A DNA stretch of 64,000 bases, from contig UQFY01000002.1 in assembly GCA_900540385.1 (NCBI GenBank), positions 62,001 through 126,000 on the forward strand, in the 5' to 3' direction. Position numbers and translations under genes: made by a program. The notes beneath the pieces were generated by a model. It was not told the origin of the DNA. It ran no database searches and saw only the letters and a list, made by a program, of their open reading frames with translations. Positions 41,413 to 49,796 of this stretch are shown here, one piece after another. Numbering within the stretch: position 1 is the stretch's first letter; every line of letters starts with the position of its first letter. Source of the DNA: an uncultured Mollicutes bacterium. Lineage in GTDB: Bacteria > Bacillota_I > Bacilli_A > RFN20 > CAG-826.

Positions 41413-43805
41413 TAAGAACGTACCTCAGCATTAAAACGCATCAAGAGGGTGTCGGTAATCTTCTTCATGATGAGGTTAACTTCTTCATCTTTCAAAGTTT
41501 TATTCTCATCTAAGAAAGTAATGGTAATAGCCATTGATTTCTTGCCTTTTTCAATATGGTCGCCTTCATAAACATCGAAAACATCGACCTTTTTGATGAT
41601 TTTATCAAGACGAGAGATTTCACGTTTGATATCCGCATATGGAATATCGTTTTTCAAAACGAAGGCCAAATCACGGCTTATGGATGGGAATTTTGGTGGA
41701 ATCGACGCTTTTTCGGCGCTTGTCTTTAAGGCAAGAAGCGCTTCTAAATCCATTTCTAACACAGCAACAGGATTCTTACCAAAGCCCAATTGTTTTAAGG
41801 CACTTGGATGAAGCTCACCAAAAACAGCGATTCTCTCTTTGCCTAAAAGGATTTCTGCGCTGCGTCCTGGGTGAAGTTCTTCTTTTGCATCTTTATAAGC
41901 TTGGAGCTTAAAACGATTTTCATTGATGCCAAGCAAGGAAATAATGCCTTCGAATAAGCCTTTGACGCTATAGAAATCGTAAGGGCGGCGTGTTAAAGAA
42001 CCTTGTAAGGTTTCTTCTCCAAAAAGAACGATGGCAAGATGCTTCCCTTTCGCTTTTGGAGTATCCACATCCGATATTTCAAAAAGAGCAAGGTTCTTTT
42101 CTTGGTGGGCGAAATTGTAAGACGCCACTTCTAGAAGTGAAGAAAGGATATTCTTTCTAAGATACATTCTATCTTCTGTGAGAGGATTCATAAGTTTATA
42201 GTTCTCTCCCGTAAGAAGAAGTTCGAAAGCGTCTTTGTTTTTATTGCTTACTAAAGAATAGGTAATGCATTCGCTTAAGCCATTGTTTCTAAGGAAACGA
42301 CGGATTGCGTTCTTATCGGCTTGTTTTTGGCTATATCCACCATGGTTAGTAGAAACGTTAGGGAGTTTGGAGGTGATGTTTTCATACCCTAAAAGACGGA
42401 TGACTTCTTCACTTACGTCTGCTTCTCCACTCATATCGATGCGGTAGAATGGCACGGTCAAAAGGAATTTGTCTCCTTCTTCTTTTTCGATTCCCATGTG
42501 GTCTCTTTGAAGGATAGAAACCACTGTTTCCAAATCGAAGGAAGTTCCTAAACGAGCGTTGATATAGTTTAAAGATGTTTCAATTTTCTTTGGCTCATGT
42601 TTTAGACGATCGTAAGTTGGGATGCTAAGAATTTCTTTTGCGTCCGCCAATTCTTTCATCAAATAAGTGCAAATTTGAAGAACTCTTTCGGTTTGTTCGT
42701 TGTTTAATCCCTTCACAAAACGGGAGGAAGATTCGCTAGCTAAGCCTAAACGATTGGAAGTTCTTCGAATGGAAGCGCCAGCAAAAGAAGCGGCTTCAAT
42801 GATAACGTTCTTTGTTTCAGGAGTAACTTCTGCGGCTTTGCTTGTCGTAATACCAGCAAGGCACATTGGCTCTTTTGCACTAGAAACAACAAGATCCCCT
42901 TCTTTTAAGGTATAGCTTCCATCGTTCATTGCCACGAATTCGCCAACATAATCATCACGAACTTCCAAAGAGGAGTTAGGAAGTTTATCCGCGTCATACA
43001 TATTGATCGGTTGTCCTGTTAACAACATAACGAAATTGCCGATATCTACGACGTTATTGATGCTTCTGACTCCTTCAGAAGAAAGGATTCTTTTCAACCA
43101 TTCCGGTGATTCTTTTGTCACGATAGAACGAACTTCTCTTGCTCCAAAAAGAGGGCATTTATCCGTTAAAGAGGTTACTTTAAAAGAAGATTCGCCCGTA
43201 ATTGTTTCAGGATATTCTTTGATGTTTTCTTTTTCATTAAGAAGACAAGAGACTTCACGAGCCACATTTTCCATCGCGTTCATATCTGGGCGATTAGCAA
43301 GAAGCTCGATTTCAATGATGGAATCATCAAGTCCTAAATAATGAAGAACATTCTCTTCTCCAACAGGAGCGCCCATAGGAAGTTCTTCGATGCCGTTGAT
43401 TTGTTTCTCGCTTAAAGAAGATTTATCCACACCTAATTCTCTTAAAGAGCAGCACATTCCGTCACTTTCCACTCCACGAATGCTTGATGGGGTGATGGTG
43501 ACTTCTGGTAAAACGGCACCAGCACGAGCAACAATGACTTTTAAGCCTTTTCTAGCATTTGGGGCACCGCAAACGATTTGATGGACGCCAAATTTGCCTT
43601 CATCGACATTCAAAACATGAAGGTGGTCGCTATCTGGGTGAGGTTCACAAGTAAGGATTTCTCCGATAACAAGATTCGTTCCGGAGGCAATTTTCTTGAT
43701 TTCATCGACTTCAATGCCAGCAAAGGTAAGTTTTTTTGCAACTTCTTCTGGAGTCGTATTATCTAGATTGACGAATTCTTTCAGCCAATTCCATGAAATT
43801 TTCAT
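41412..43805 (-). CDS. pheT: Phenylalanyl-tRNA synthetase beta subunit
   Basis: Beta chain of the alpha2-beta2 PheRS. The 797 residues are full length: N-terminal tRNA-binding OB domain (about 40-150), B3/B4 editing region, B5 domain with helix-turn-helix and metal-binding-like motifs, class II-like core and the C-terminal ferredoxin-like anticodon domain (PPKFPSISRDLAFVL). It follows pheS by 11 nt. One operon with pheS and yceD. Confidence 0.97.
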   Translation of the reverse strand: MKISWNWLKEFVNLDNTTPEEVAKKLTFAGIEVDEIKKIASGTNLVIGEILTCEPHPDSDHLHVLNVDEGKFGVHQIVCGAPNARKGLKVIVARAGAVLPEVTITPSSIRGVESDGMCCSLRELGVDKSSLSEKQINGIEELPMGAPVGEENVLHYLGLDDSIIEIELLANRPDMNAMENVAREVSCLLNEKENIKEYPETITGESSFKVTSLTDKCPLFGAREVRSIVTKESPEWLKRILSSEGVRSINNVVDIGNFVMLLTGQPINMYDADKLPNSSLEVRDDYVGEFVAMNDGSYTLKEGDLVVSSAKEPMCLAGITTSKAAEVTPETKNVIIEAASFAGASIRRTSNRLGLASESSSRFVKGLNNEQTERVLQICTYLMKELADAKEILSIPTYDRLKHEPKKIETSLNYINARLGTSFDLETVVSILQRDHMGIEKEEGDKFLLTVPFYRIDMSGEADVSEEVIRLLGYENITSKLPNVSTNHGGYSQKQADKNAIRRFLRNNGLSECITYSLVSNKNKDAFELLLTGENYKLMNPLTEDRMYLRKNILSSLLEVASYNFAHQEKNLALFEISDVDTPKAKGKHLAIVLFGEETLQGSLTRRPYDFYSVKGLFEGIISLLGINENRFKLQAYKDAKEELHPGRSAEILLGKERIAVFGELHPSALKQLGFGKNPVAVLEMDLEALLALKTSAEKASIPPKFPSISRDLAFVLKNDIPYADIKREISRLDKIIKKVDVFDVYEGDHIEKGKKSMAITITFLDENKTLKDEEVNLIMKKITDTLLMRFNAEVRS

Positions 43806-43816
43806 ATCTAATCTCC

Positions 43817-44860
43817 TTATTTCTCTGAGAAATCTTTTAAGAAACGAACATCGTTCGTATAGATTCTTCTAATATCGTCGATGCCATAGCGGAGCATAGC
43901 GATTCTCTCTATGCCAACGCCAAAAGCGAAGCCACTATAGATTTTTGGATCGTATCCACACATTTCTAAGACATGAGGATGGACTTCCCCCGCTCCAAGA
44001 ATTTCAATCCAACCGGTGTTTTTGCAAAGAGAACAGCCCTTTCCACCGCATTTGGAACAAGAAACGTCAACTTCTACGGATGGTTCTGTAAATGGGAAGA
44101 AAGAGGAACGAAGACGAATTTCACGTTTTTCTCCGAACATTTTCTTAACGAATAGCTCCAATGTTCCTTTTAAATCAGCCATGGAGATGCCTTTATCTAC
44201 GACAAGCCCTTCGATTTGACCGAATTCATGGGAGTGAGTCGCATCATCGTCATCACGGCGATAACATTTTCCTGGGCAAATCATCTTGATTGGTTTCTTT
44301 TCTTCGTTTTCAAGCATGGTGTGTGCTTGGGCGGCAGAAGTTTGGGTTCTTAATAAAAGATTCTCGGAAATATAGAAGGTATCTTGCATATCTCTAGCAG
44401 GATGGTCCTTAGGAACATTTAAAAGTTCAAAGTTGAAATGATCCGTTTCAACATCTCTTCCTTCAACGATATCAAAGCCCATTGAGGCGAAGATATCGGA
44501 CATTTCATCAACAATTTGCCAATATGGGTTGATGAAACCTTGGTGGTAATTTCTACCCGGAAGGGTAAGGTCGATTTTTTCAGATTGAAGTTTTTCTTCA
44601 AGGGCTTTCGCTTGAGCCTTTTGCATCTTTTCTTCAAAAGCGCTCTCCACTTTCTTTCTTGTATCGTTTACAAGTTTTCCAAAAGCGGCTTTTTCTTCAG
44701 CAAGAAGGTTTCTCATTAACCCCATAAGCTGAGCAAGATGGCTTTTTTTCGAAAGATAAGTGTTCTTCCAGTTTGTTAATTCCTCGGAACTGTTCGCTTT
44801 TTCTAAAGCGGTTAAGGCTTCTTCTTCCGCTTCTAAAACGGTTTTCTTTTCGTTTTCCAT
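43817..44860 (-). CDS. pheS: Phenylalanyl-tRNA synthetase alpha subunit
   Basis: Catalytic chain of PheRS. The 347 residues from MENEKKTVLEAEEEAL have the N-terminal coiled-coil arm, class II motifs 1-3 (DDDATHSHEFGQIEGLVV and AFGVGIERIAMLRYG) and the Cys pairs CSKCGGKGCSLCKNTGW seen in many bacterial PheS. The start was set at ATG 44860, with GAAAGG upstream; the longer open frame is T-box sequence. Controlled by the upstream T-box. Confidence 0.97.
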   Translation of the reverse strand: MENEKKTVLEAEEEALTALEKANSSEELTNWKNTYLSKKSHLAQLMGLMRNLLAEEKAAFGKLVNDTRKKVESAFEEKMQKAQAKALEEKLQSEKIDLTLPGRNYHQGFINPYWQIVDEMSDIFASMGFDIVEGRDVETDHFNFELLNVPKDHPARDMQDTFYISENLLLRTQTSAAQAHTMLENEEKKPIKMICPGKCYRRDDDDATHSHEFGQIEGLVVDKGISMADLKGTLELFVKKMFGEKREIRLRSSFFPFTEPSVEVDVSCSKCGGKGCSLCKNTGWIEILGAGEVHPHVLEMCGYDPKIYSGFAFGVGIERIAMLRYGIDDIRRIYTNDVRFLKDFSEK

Positions 44861-45093
44861 GAATTTTCCTTTCTGAATATAGAAAAAGGGATGCAGGGAG
44901 TGAATAAACCACGGTGCCATCCCAATTCGTTTTTTCTTTTGATAAAACGCGACTTTTTGGCTATAACCCACGACGGAGGGAATCTCTTCCCTGTTCTCCA
45001 AGGCGAACTTCGGCAAGCTTCTTAGAAGACAGTCTCTCTCTTTGTCTCTCCCAGAACTAAGAAGGTCTTGCGTACTCTTCCTTTTCTTCGAAC
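44861..45093 (-). promoter_or_regulatory. T-box riboswitch of pheST
   Basis: The minus strand carries GGGATGGCACCGTGG, the T-box core with the GGCACC variant, inside a terminator GGGATG...CATCCC-TTTTT. Stem I-like blocks lie upstream. A TTC triplet (in GAAGTTCGCC) is a plausible specifier but is not proven. A TAAAAT at 45100-45105 may be the -10. Confidence 0.9.
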
Positions 45094-45124
45094 GATGATA
45101 TTTTAATACAAAGAAGAAGACTTG

Positions 45125-45850
45125 TTACTTCTTTTTGAGTTCATAAAGAAGAATTCCTGCAGCAACCCCTACATTTAAAGAGTCAATGCCGTCCATTTCG
45201 ATACGTACTTTTTTATCCGCAAGGGAAAGAATCTTCGGATTTACGCCTCTTCCCTCATTTCCAAGAATGAGCGCATAAGGCTTTTCAATGTTTAATTCTT
45301 TTAACGGGTAGGAGGATTTTAAATCCGTGGCAAGGATTTTATAGCCTTTTTCTTTTAAGGAAATAATATCTTCTTCAGGAGAAAGGTTTCCTTCTTTGAT
45401 ATTGAGTTTAAAAATGGCTCCTTGGGAAGAAGAAAGGGTTTTTGAAGAATAGGCGCTTGCGCATCCTTTCGAAAGAAAGACGTCTTGATAGCCAAAGGCA
45501 AGACAAGTTCTTAAAATCGTGCCAACGTTTCCAGGATCTTGAAGCTCATCGAGATAAACAATGACATCGGAAAAAGGCTTTTCTTCTTTCTTTTTCTTGC
45601 ATAAAGCAACGATTCCTTCAGGAGTTTTGGAAGAAGATAGGCGTTTAATGATTGCCTCATTGGTTAGATAGAATTCTACATCTCCATGAGGATATTCTTT
45701 TAAGGAAAAAATTCGAACGGCTGAAGCGTTTTCTAACGCCATCTCCACCATATGGAAGCCTTCCACGAGGAAGAAATCGTCCTTTCCATCTTGGTGAGAG
45801 AGGGTTTCTTTTATTTTTTTGTTATCTTTAGAAAATAGCAATTCACTCAT
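45125..45850 (-). CDS. TrmH/SpoU family RNA 2'-O-methyltransferase
   Basis: SPOUT-fold methyltransferase acting on rRNA or tRNA. The 241 residues have the SpoU motifs VYLDELQDPGNVGTILRT (motif 1), ALILGNEGRGV (motif 2) and DSLNVGVAAGILLYEL (motif 3), with a short N-terminal substrate-binding domain. The target base is unknown. In other Bacillota this gene often lies directly upstream of pheST, as here. It overlaps the metalloprotease stop as ATGA. Confidence 0.88.
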   Translation of the reverse strand: MSELLFSKDNKKIKETLSHQDGKDDFFLVEGFHMVEMALENASAVRIFSLKEYPHGDVEFYLTNEAIIKRLSSSKTPEGIVALCKKKKEEKPFSDVIVYLDELQDPGNVGTILRTCLAFGYQDVFLSKGCASAYSSKTLSSSQGAIFKLNIKEGNLSPEEDIISLKEKGYKILATDLKSSYPLKELNIEKPYALILGNEGRGVNPKILSLADKKVRIEMDGIDSLNVGVAAGILLYELKKK

Positions 45851-46476
45851 TTGTATTGCCCTTTCGTTAATTTTTTATGATAGAAATAATAATCAGGATA
45901 ATAAGCAAGAACAATCTTATAGAAATTTTTGCTGTGATTACGGACTTTATCATGAGCGAGTTCGTGAATGACAACACTTTCAATAATCTCCTTGCTATAA
46001 TGGACTAAGCATAAAGCGAAAGTTAAAGAAAGGGTGCGTTGATTATTTACGCCCCATCTCGTTTTCATTTGACGAACACGAACGCGATAAGAAGATGTAA
46101 CTCCCATTTTTTCTTTGTTTTTAGCGACATTTTCTTCGAGAAAAGAAAGAAGAATCTTTTTTAGATACATCCTTTGTTTCTCTTCTTTCCAAGTAGAAAA
46201 AGCAGGAATTTCGTATCTCTCCCCGAATAAATAGACAAAATCCCCCTCAATGGGATTAGGTGCCGTTTTTGCCTTCACTCTTTCAATCAGTTTTTCCGCA
46301 TTCTTGTTTACGAATCGAAAAATCTCATCCTCTTTAATATATATAGGAACATTACAAGTAAAGTCTTTTCTTTCTGGATTATATCGAAGACCCATGCTTC
46401 TTCTTTTTCGATAATTGACTGTCACGGGGTAAGTTTCTGTACCGATTTGAATTTGCCAAAGCTCTTTTTTCTTCAT
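45847..46476 (-). CDS. YgjP-type zinc metalloprotease (DUF45)
   Basis: 209 residues with HELAHDKVRNHSKNFY, matching the YgjP/WSS1-like HELAHxxxxNHSxxF zinc motif, and RQMKTRWG upstream, the conserved R-x-x-RWG element. Predicted cytoplasmic metalloprotease; substrate unknown. The start has TATAAT 7 nt upstream. It is the first gene of a two-gene unit with the TrmH-family gene, divergent from the DUF523 gene. Confidence 0.83.
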   Translation of the reverse strand: MKKKELWQIQIGTETYPVTVNYRKRRSMGLRYNPERKDFTCNVPIYIKEDEIFRFVNKNAEKLIERVKAKTAPNPIEGDFVYLFGERYEIPAFSTWKEEKQRMYLKKILLSFLEENVAKNKEKMGVTSSYRVRVRQMKTRWGVNNQRTLSLTFALCLVHYSKEIIESVVIHELAHDKVRNHSKNFYKIVLAYYPDYYFYHKKLTKGQYK

Positions 46477-46483
46477 CTTATTA

Positions 46484-46489
46484 ATTATA
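46484..46489 (-). promoter_or_regulatory. -10 element of the metalloprotease unit
   Basis: TATAAT on the minus strand, 7 nt before ATG 46476, predicting a leaderless mRNA. Confidence 0.5.
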
Positions 46490-46506
46490 GGGAGCCTCCT
46501 AACTCT

Positions 46507-46535
46507 TTGACTAGTAAAAGCAAGGGAAATAGAGT
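46507..46535 (+). promoter_or_regulatory. Promoter of the DUF523 gene
   Basis: TTGACT (46507-46512), 17-nt spacer, TAGAGT (46530-46535), giving a leader of about 8 nt before ATG 46551. An alternative -10 is TAAACT at 46535-46540. Confidence 0.5.
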
Positions 46536-46550
46536 AAACTTCCTAGACGT

Positions 46551-47507
46551 ATGGAAAAGATATTAATTAGTGCGTGTTTAGTTGGTGAAAATACCCGTTA
46601 CGATGGAAAGAATAATTACCTTCCAATCGTTGAAAAATTAAAAGAAAAATACGAGTTGATTCCTTTTTGCCCTGAAGTAATGGGTGGATTGCTTACTCCT
46701 CGTGAGCCTTGTGAAATCCAAGGACCAGACGTTAAAACAAAAGATGGCGTCAGCAAAGTCAAAGAATATAACCTTGGCGCGAAAAAAGCCTTGGAAGCGT
46801 GCCGCCTTTTTGGCATCCGTATTGCCATTTTAGCGGAAAGTTCCCCTTCTTGTGGGGTGAGAAATATCTATGATGGACATTTCAATCAAACCAAAATTCC
46901 AGGAAAAGGCATTACAACAAGACTTTTAGAAGAAAATGGCATTGCCTGCTATTCTTCTTTAGATGATCTCTCCTTCTTATTCACCGATCCTGAAAAGAAA
47001 GAAAAAGAATATCTCTCTTACGAAGAAAGAGACTATCAGCTTCGTCATCCAATGAAAAAGAGAAGATTCGGCGATAGAAAGCCTCGTTTCGTAAAGAAAG
47101 ACGAAGAAAAACCAGGAGAAGAGAAAGCCTCCTCTAACGAAGGCGAAAAGAAGGAATTCACCAAGAAAGAAGGATTCCATAAAGATTTCCATAAATCTCG
47201 TTTTGGTGGAAAATCATTCTCTCGTGGCCCAAGAAAAGAAGGCTCCTTCCATCACGATCACGAAAAACGTTATGACCATCATGATCAAAATGAAGAAGGC
47301 AAGGAAAGAAAGCCATATTTCAAGAAAAAAGATAGCTTCCATGACCATAAAGACGGAAAGAGTTTCTCCAAAAAGAGATCATTCCATAGCAATGACGAGA
47401 AACGTTCTTATGGGAAGAAGGACTTCCATAAGGGTGGTTCCTTCCATAAAGGAGGAAAATCCTTCTCCAAAGGAAGAAGCTTCCAAAAAGGCAACAAAAA
47501 GGATTAG
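46551..47507 (+). CDS. DUF523 protein with long disordered Lys/His/Phe/Gly-rich tail
   Basis: 318 residues. Residues 1-145 are a DUF523 domain: ISACLVGENTRYDGK, FCPEVMGGLLTPREPCEI and the Cys motif ESSPSCGVRN, as in the small cysteine-containing proteins of unknown function. Residues about 150-318 are low-complexity, highly charged and repeat FHK, SFHKGG, KSFSKG and similar units with regularly spaced Phe. Such tails resemble the RNA-binding or phase-separating tails of some DEAD-box helicases. I do not know a DUF523 protein with this tail. It is a single-gene unit ending in a strong terminator. Confidence 0.8.
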   Translation: MEKILISACLVGENTRYDGKNNYLPIVEKLKEKYELIPFCPEVMGGLLTPREPCEIQGPDVKTKDGVSKVKEYNLGAKKALEACRLFGIRIAILAESSPSCGVRNIYDGHFNQTKIPGKGITTRLLEENGIACYSSLDDLSFLFTDPEKKEKEYLSYEERDYQLRHPMKKRRFGDRKPRFVKKDEEKPGEEKASSNEGEKKEFTKKEGFHKDFHKSRFGGKSFSRGPRKEGSFHHDHEKRYDHHDQNEEGKERKPYFKKKDSFHDHKDGKSFSKKRSFHSNDEKRSYGKKDFHKGGSFHKGGKSFSKGRSFQKGNKKD

Positions 47508-47513
47508 TTTAAC

Positions 47514-47539
47514 GAAGGGTCCGTTATGGGCCCTTTTTT
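47514..47539 (+). terminator. Intrinsic terminator after the DUF523 gene
   Basis: AAGGGTCC-GTTAT-GGGCCCTT (one T-G pair) followed by TTTTTA. Confidence 0.85.
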
Positions 47540-47585
47540 ATTAAATGGTTTTCTATTAAGGAAAACGTTGTATTTAAAAAACCGT

Positions 47586-47593
47586 CATTTCTG
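47586..47593. repeat. Target-site duplication, left copy
   Basis: CATTTCTG, identical to 47861-47868, directly flanking the inverted-repeat element. Confidence 0.85.
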
Positions 47594-47860
47594 GGCTCTG
47601 TGAATTCTAATGGGGATGGCAAAAATCGCCATCCCCATCGATTGTTACAGCTTTGGCGAGTTTTAGGCATGGAAAAAGCCTCCTTTGCTAGAATTCTATT
47701 GACCAATAGAAAATAGAGAGGAGGCCATCGGGATGGAGTTCCAAAGCATAACAAAAGGGCACCCTTTCGGATGCCCTTTGGCTCATCCCCATTGAGGTTA
47801 CAGCTTTGGCTAGTTGTTTTATCGCCATCCCCATTCATCCCCATTAGAATTCACAGAGCC
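47594..47860. mobile_element. 267-bp MITE with 25-bp terminal inverted repeats
   Basis: The ends, GGCTCTGTGAATTCTAATGG continuing GGATG (47594-47618) and its reverse complement (47836-47860), are perfect 25-bp inverted repeats. The element is flanked by 8-bp direct repeats. The GGCTCT start and 8-bp duplication fit the ISL3 family, so it may be a non-autonomous derivative; no transposase gene is present. Inside are an 11-bp hairpin (ATGGGGATGGC arms, 47610-47638), the palindrome TTCTATTG-AC-CAATAGAA, a hairpin AAAGGGCA/TGCCCTTT and a direct repeat GTTACAGCTTTGGC (left near 47643, right near 47795). It sits between two convergent genes. Confidence 0.88.
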
Positions 47861-47868
47861 CATTTCTG
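47861..47868. repeat. Target-site duplication, right copy
   Basis: CATTTCTG, the partner of 47586-47593. Confidence 0.85.
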
Positions 47869-47891
47869 ACGGCTTTCCAAATCTTTTGCGA

Positions 47892-49133
47892 TTAATAGAT
47901 ACGTTTGCCACTCTCCGTATCGAAGAGATGGATTTTAGACATATCAATCAAAATCTTGATGTCATCGCCAATCTTGATTTCGTTTGTGAGAGGAATCTTA
48001 GCGACTAAGTCAATTCCACCAAAGTCCGTATGGACGTAGTATTCATGTCCTAATAGTTCAGCAACCGCAACCTTGATGTCCACTGCCTCTCCACCATATT
48101 TATGAACATGTTCTTCATCGCCTTGGTGAATATCTTCTGGACGAACGCCAAAGGTAACATCTCTTTCGTCGTTATTACCATAGAAGGCTTCCATTCCTGC
48201 TTTGCAATTCGCTGGAAGAGTGAGAACTTGACCACTAGAAAGAGTAATTTTTCCATTTGCATAATGGGCGGTCATTAAGTTCATGGCTGGGGAGCCAATA
48301 AAGGAAGCGACGAAAACGTTTGCCGGTTTGTTATAAATTTCAATTGGTGTGCCAATTTGTTGGACATGTCCTAACTTCATAACGACAATGCGGGAAGCCA
48401 TCGTCATAGCTTCGGTCTGATCGTGCGTAACGTAAATGGTTGTCGCGTTTAAAGATTCATGAAGTTTGATGATTTCCGATCTCATTTGAACACGAAGTTT
48501 AGCGTCTAAGTTGGAAAGAGGCTCATCCATTAAGAAGACTTTGGCATTTCTAACAATAGCTCTTCCTAAGGCAACACGCTGTCTTTGACCACCAGAGAGA
48601 GCCTTTGGTTTACGGTCTAAGTATTCTTCAATTTGAAGGATTTTTGCAGCATGATGGACTCTTTCGTCGATTTCTTGTTTAGGAAGACGGCGAATCTTTA
48701 ATCCGAAAGCCATGTTTTCATAGACAGTCATATGAGGATATAAGGCGTAGGATTGGAAAACCATGGCGATATCTCTGTCTTTTGGAGACTTGTCGTTGGA
48801 ATATTCTCCATCGATATAAAGTTCACCATTAGTAATGTCTTCAAGTCCTGCGACCATACGCAAGGTGGTAGATTTACCACATCCAGATGGGCCAACGAAA
48901 ACAATGAATTCATGTTTGGCGATATCAAGATTGAAATCAAAGACGGCTTGGACGCCATTATCATAGACTTTGTCGATATGACGAAGAGAAACATAAGCGT
49001 TTGGATCCCACTTCTCTGTCGGAATAAGCGCTTCGATTTCTTTCGCTCTCTCTTCAATTTCTTTTTTAGTGACGGTTGTCAAAGTATTCGGCTTTGTTTC
49101 TTTTTTGTCTTTCTTTTTGAAGAAATTTTTCAT
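47892..49133 (-). CDS. msmX: Carbohydrate ABC transporter ATPase, MsmX/UgpC type
   Basis: Shared ATPase that powers several sugar importers. The 413 residues have a basic N-terminal extension (about 1-45, MKNFFKKKDKKETKP), then Walker A GPSGCGKST, Q-loop FQSYALYPHMTV, signature LSGGQRQR, Walker B VFLMDEPLSNLD and a C-terminal TOBE/MalK-type regulatory domain (GVRPEDI). No permease or binding-protein gene lies nearby, as is usual for MsmX. The start is ATG 49133 (a TTG three codons earlier is also in frame). Its promoter has a palindromic operator candidate, and a PucR-like regulator is encoded directly upstream. Confidence 0.93.
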   Translation of the reverse strand: MKNFFKKKDKKETKPNTLTTVTKKEIEERAKEIEALIPTEKWDPNAYVSLRHIDKVYDNGVQAVFDFNLDIAKHEFIVFVGPSGCGKSTTLRMVAGLEDITNGELYIDGEYSNDKSPKDRDIAMVFQSYALYPHMTVYENMAFGLKIRRLPKQEIDERVHHAAKILQIEEYLDRKPKALSGGQRQRVALGRAIVRNAKVFLMDEPLSNLDAKLRVQMRSEIIKLHESLNATTIYVTHDQTEAMTMASRIVVMKLGHVQQIGTPIEIYNKPANVFVASFIGSPAMNLMTAHYANGKITLSSGQVLTLPANCKAGMEAFYGNNDERDVTFGVRPEDIHQGDEEHVHKYGGEAVDIKVAVAELLGHEYYVHTDFGGIDLVAKIPLTNEIKIGDDIKILIDMSKIHLFDTESGKRIY

Positions 49134-49138
49134 TTTTA

Positions 49139-49166
49139 TCAAACCATAATTTGCTTATGGTCTCCT
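49139..49166 (-). promoter_or_regulatory. msmX leader: hairpin and two-codon upstream frame
   Basis: After AGGAGA (49161-49166) the mRNA has CCATAA-GCAAA-TTATGG (49144-49160), a perfect 6-bp hairpin that separates the Shine-Dalgarno site from ATG 49133. ATG-GTT-TGA (49147-49139) is a minimal upstream reading frame ending at the msmX start region. Confidence 0.45.
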
Positions 49167-49176
49167 GTTTGAAAAT

Positions 49177-49220
49177 ATTATAAGAAAGGGCTTTCAATTT
49201 GTCTTGTGCAGAGTGCACAA
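49177..49220 (-). promoter_or_regulatory. msmX promoter with palindromic operator candidate
   Basis: TATAAT (49177-49182, minus) preceded by a weak -35. TTGTGCA-GAG-TGCACAA (49204-49220) is a perfect 7-bp inverted repeat overlapping or just upstream of the -35. This is the kind of site bound by LacI, GntR or related sugar regulators; which one is unknown. Confidence 0.65.
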
Positions 49221-49226
49221 ATCAAC

Positions 49227-49796
49227 TTAACGTTTATTGGTGAATTGGAAATAGAGCTCTAAAAGCAAGGCGTTATGGTAAGAACGAATGTCCAAAGAAG
49301 TTTCTTCGATAAAAGAATTTAAACGGTAATTGAAGGTATTGCGATGAATAAAAAGCGTTTCGGCCGTAAGGGAGGCGTTTAATCCGCAACGGAGAAAGGT
49401 TCCCGCCGTCAAAAGAAGATCCGGTGAGACCTTCTTAAATTCATTTGCAAGTAAAGGGATTGAAGAATAATCACCGAAAGAAAGCTCTTTTAATAACATA
49501 TCCGTGAGGAAAAGACATTGATTTGGGAAATAAGAAATGGATTCTTTAAGCATCTTTTCCTCAAATTCCCCCAAACAATGGGAGACAACAATCGTAAGAT
49601 TCACGCCTAAGTCATCGTGAATGTTAAAAAGAACCTGTTGAAGGGTGCTGGATAGTTTTTCATCCGCAAGGAAATATCCTTTTTGGGGATTGAAGTAATG
49701 AAAATCCAGTTTTTCTTCGCTGACGGAAGAAATCGCTTCCTCAAAAAAAGAACGTTTCAATGGGGTATTTGCTAAAAAGAGATAATACAGGATCAT
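49227..49796 (-). CDS. PucR-like helix-turn-helix regulator
   Basis: 189 residues. The last 60 residues (AGTFLRCGLNASLTAETLFIHRNTFNYRLNSF...) are the PucR C-terminal helix-turn-helix seen in CdaR/PucR proteins. The N-terminal part resembles no sensor domain I know and lacks a clear GGDEF-like region. The ATG overlaps the glucosidase stop (ATGA), so it is co-expressed with it. It may control the glucosidase or msmX, whose promoter operator lies right after it. Confidence 0.7.
   Translation of the reverse strand: MILYYLFLANTPLKRSFFEEAISSVSEEKLDFHYFNPQKGYFLADEKLSSTLQQVLFNIHDDLGVNLTIVVSHCLGEFEEKMLKESISYFPNQCLFLTDMLLKELSFGDYSSIPLLANEFKKVSPDLLLTAGTFLRCGLNASLTAETLFIHRNTFNYRLNSFIEETSLDIRSYHNALLLELYFQFTNKR

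Noticed and set aside
44863..45016. N-terminal extension of PheS (52 residues)
   Set aside because: Lies in the T-box terminator and antiterminator; the start at 44860 has a ribosome-binding site and gives normal length.
47524..47844. 106-codon minus-strand frame across the MITE
   Set aside because: Covers inverted repeats and hairpins, has no start signal and resembles no transposase.
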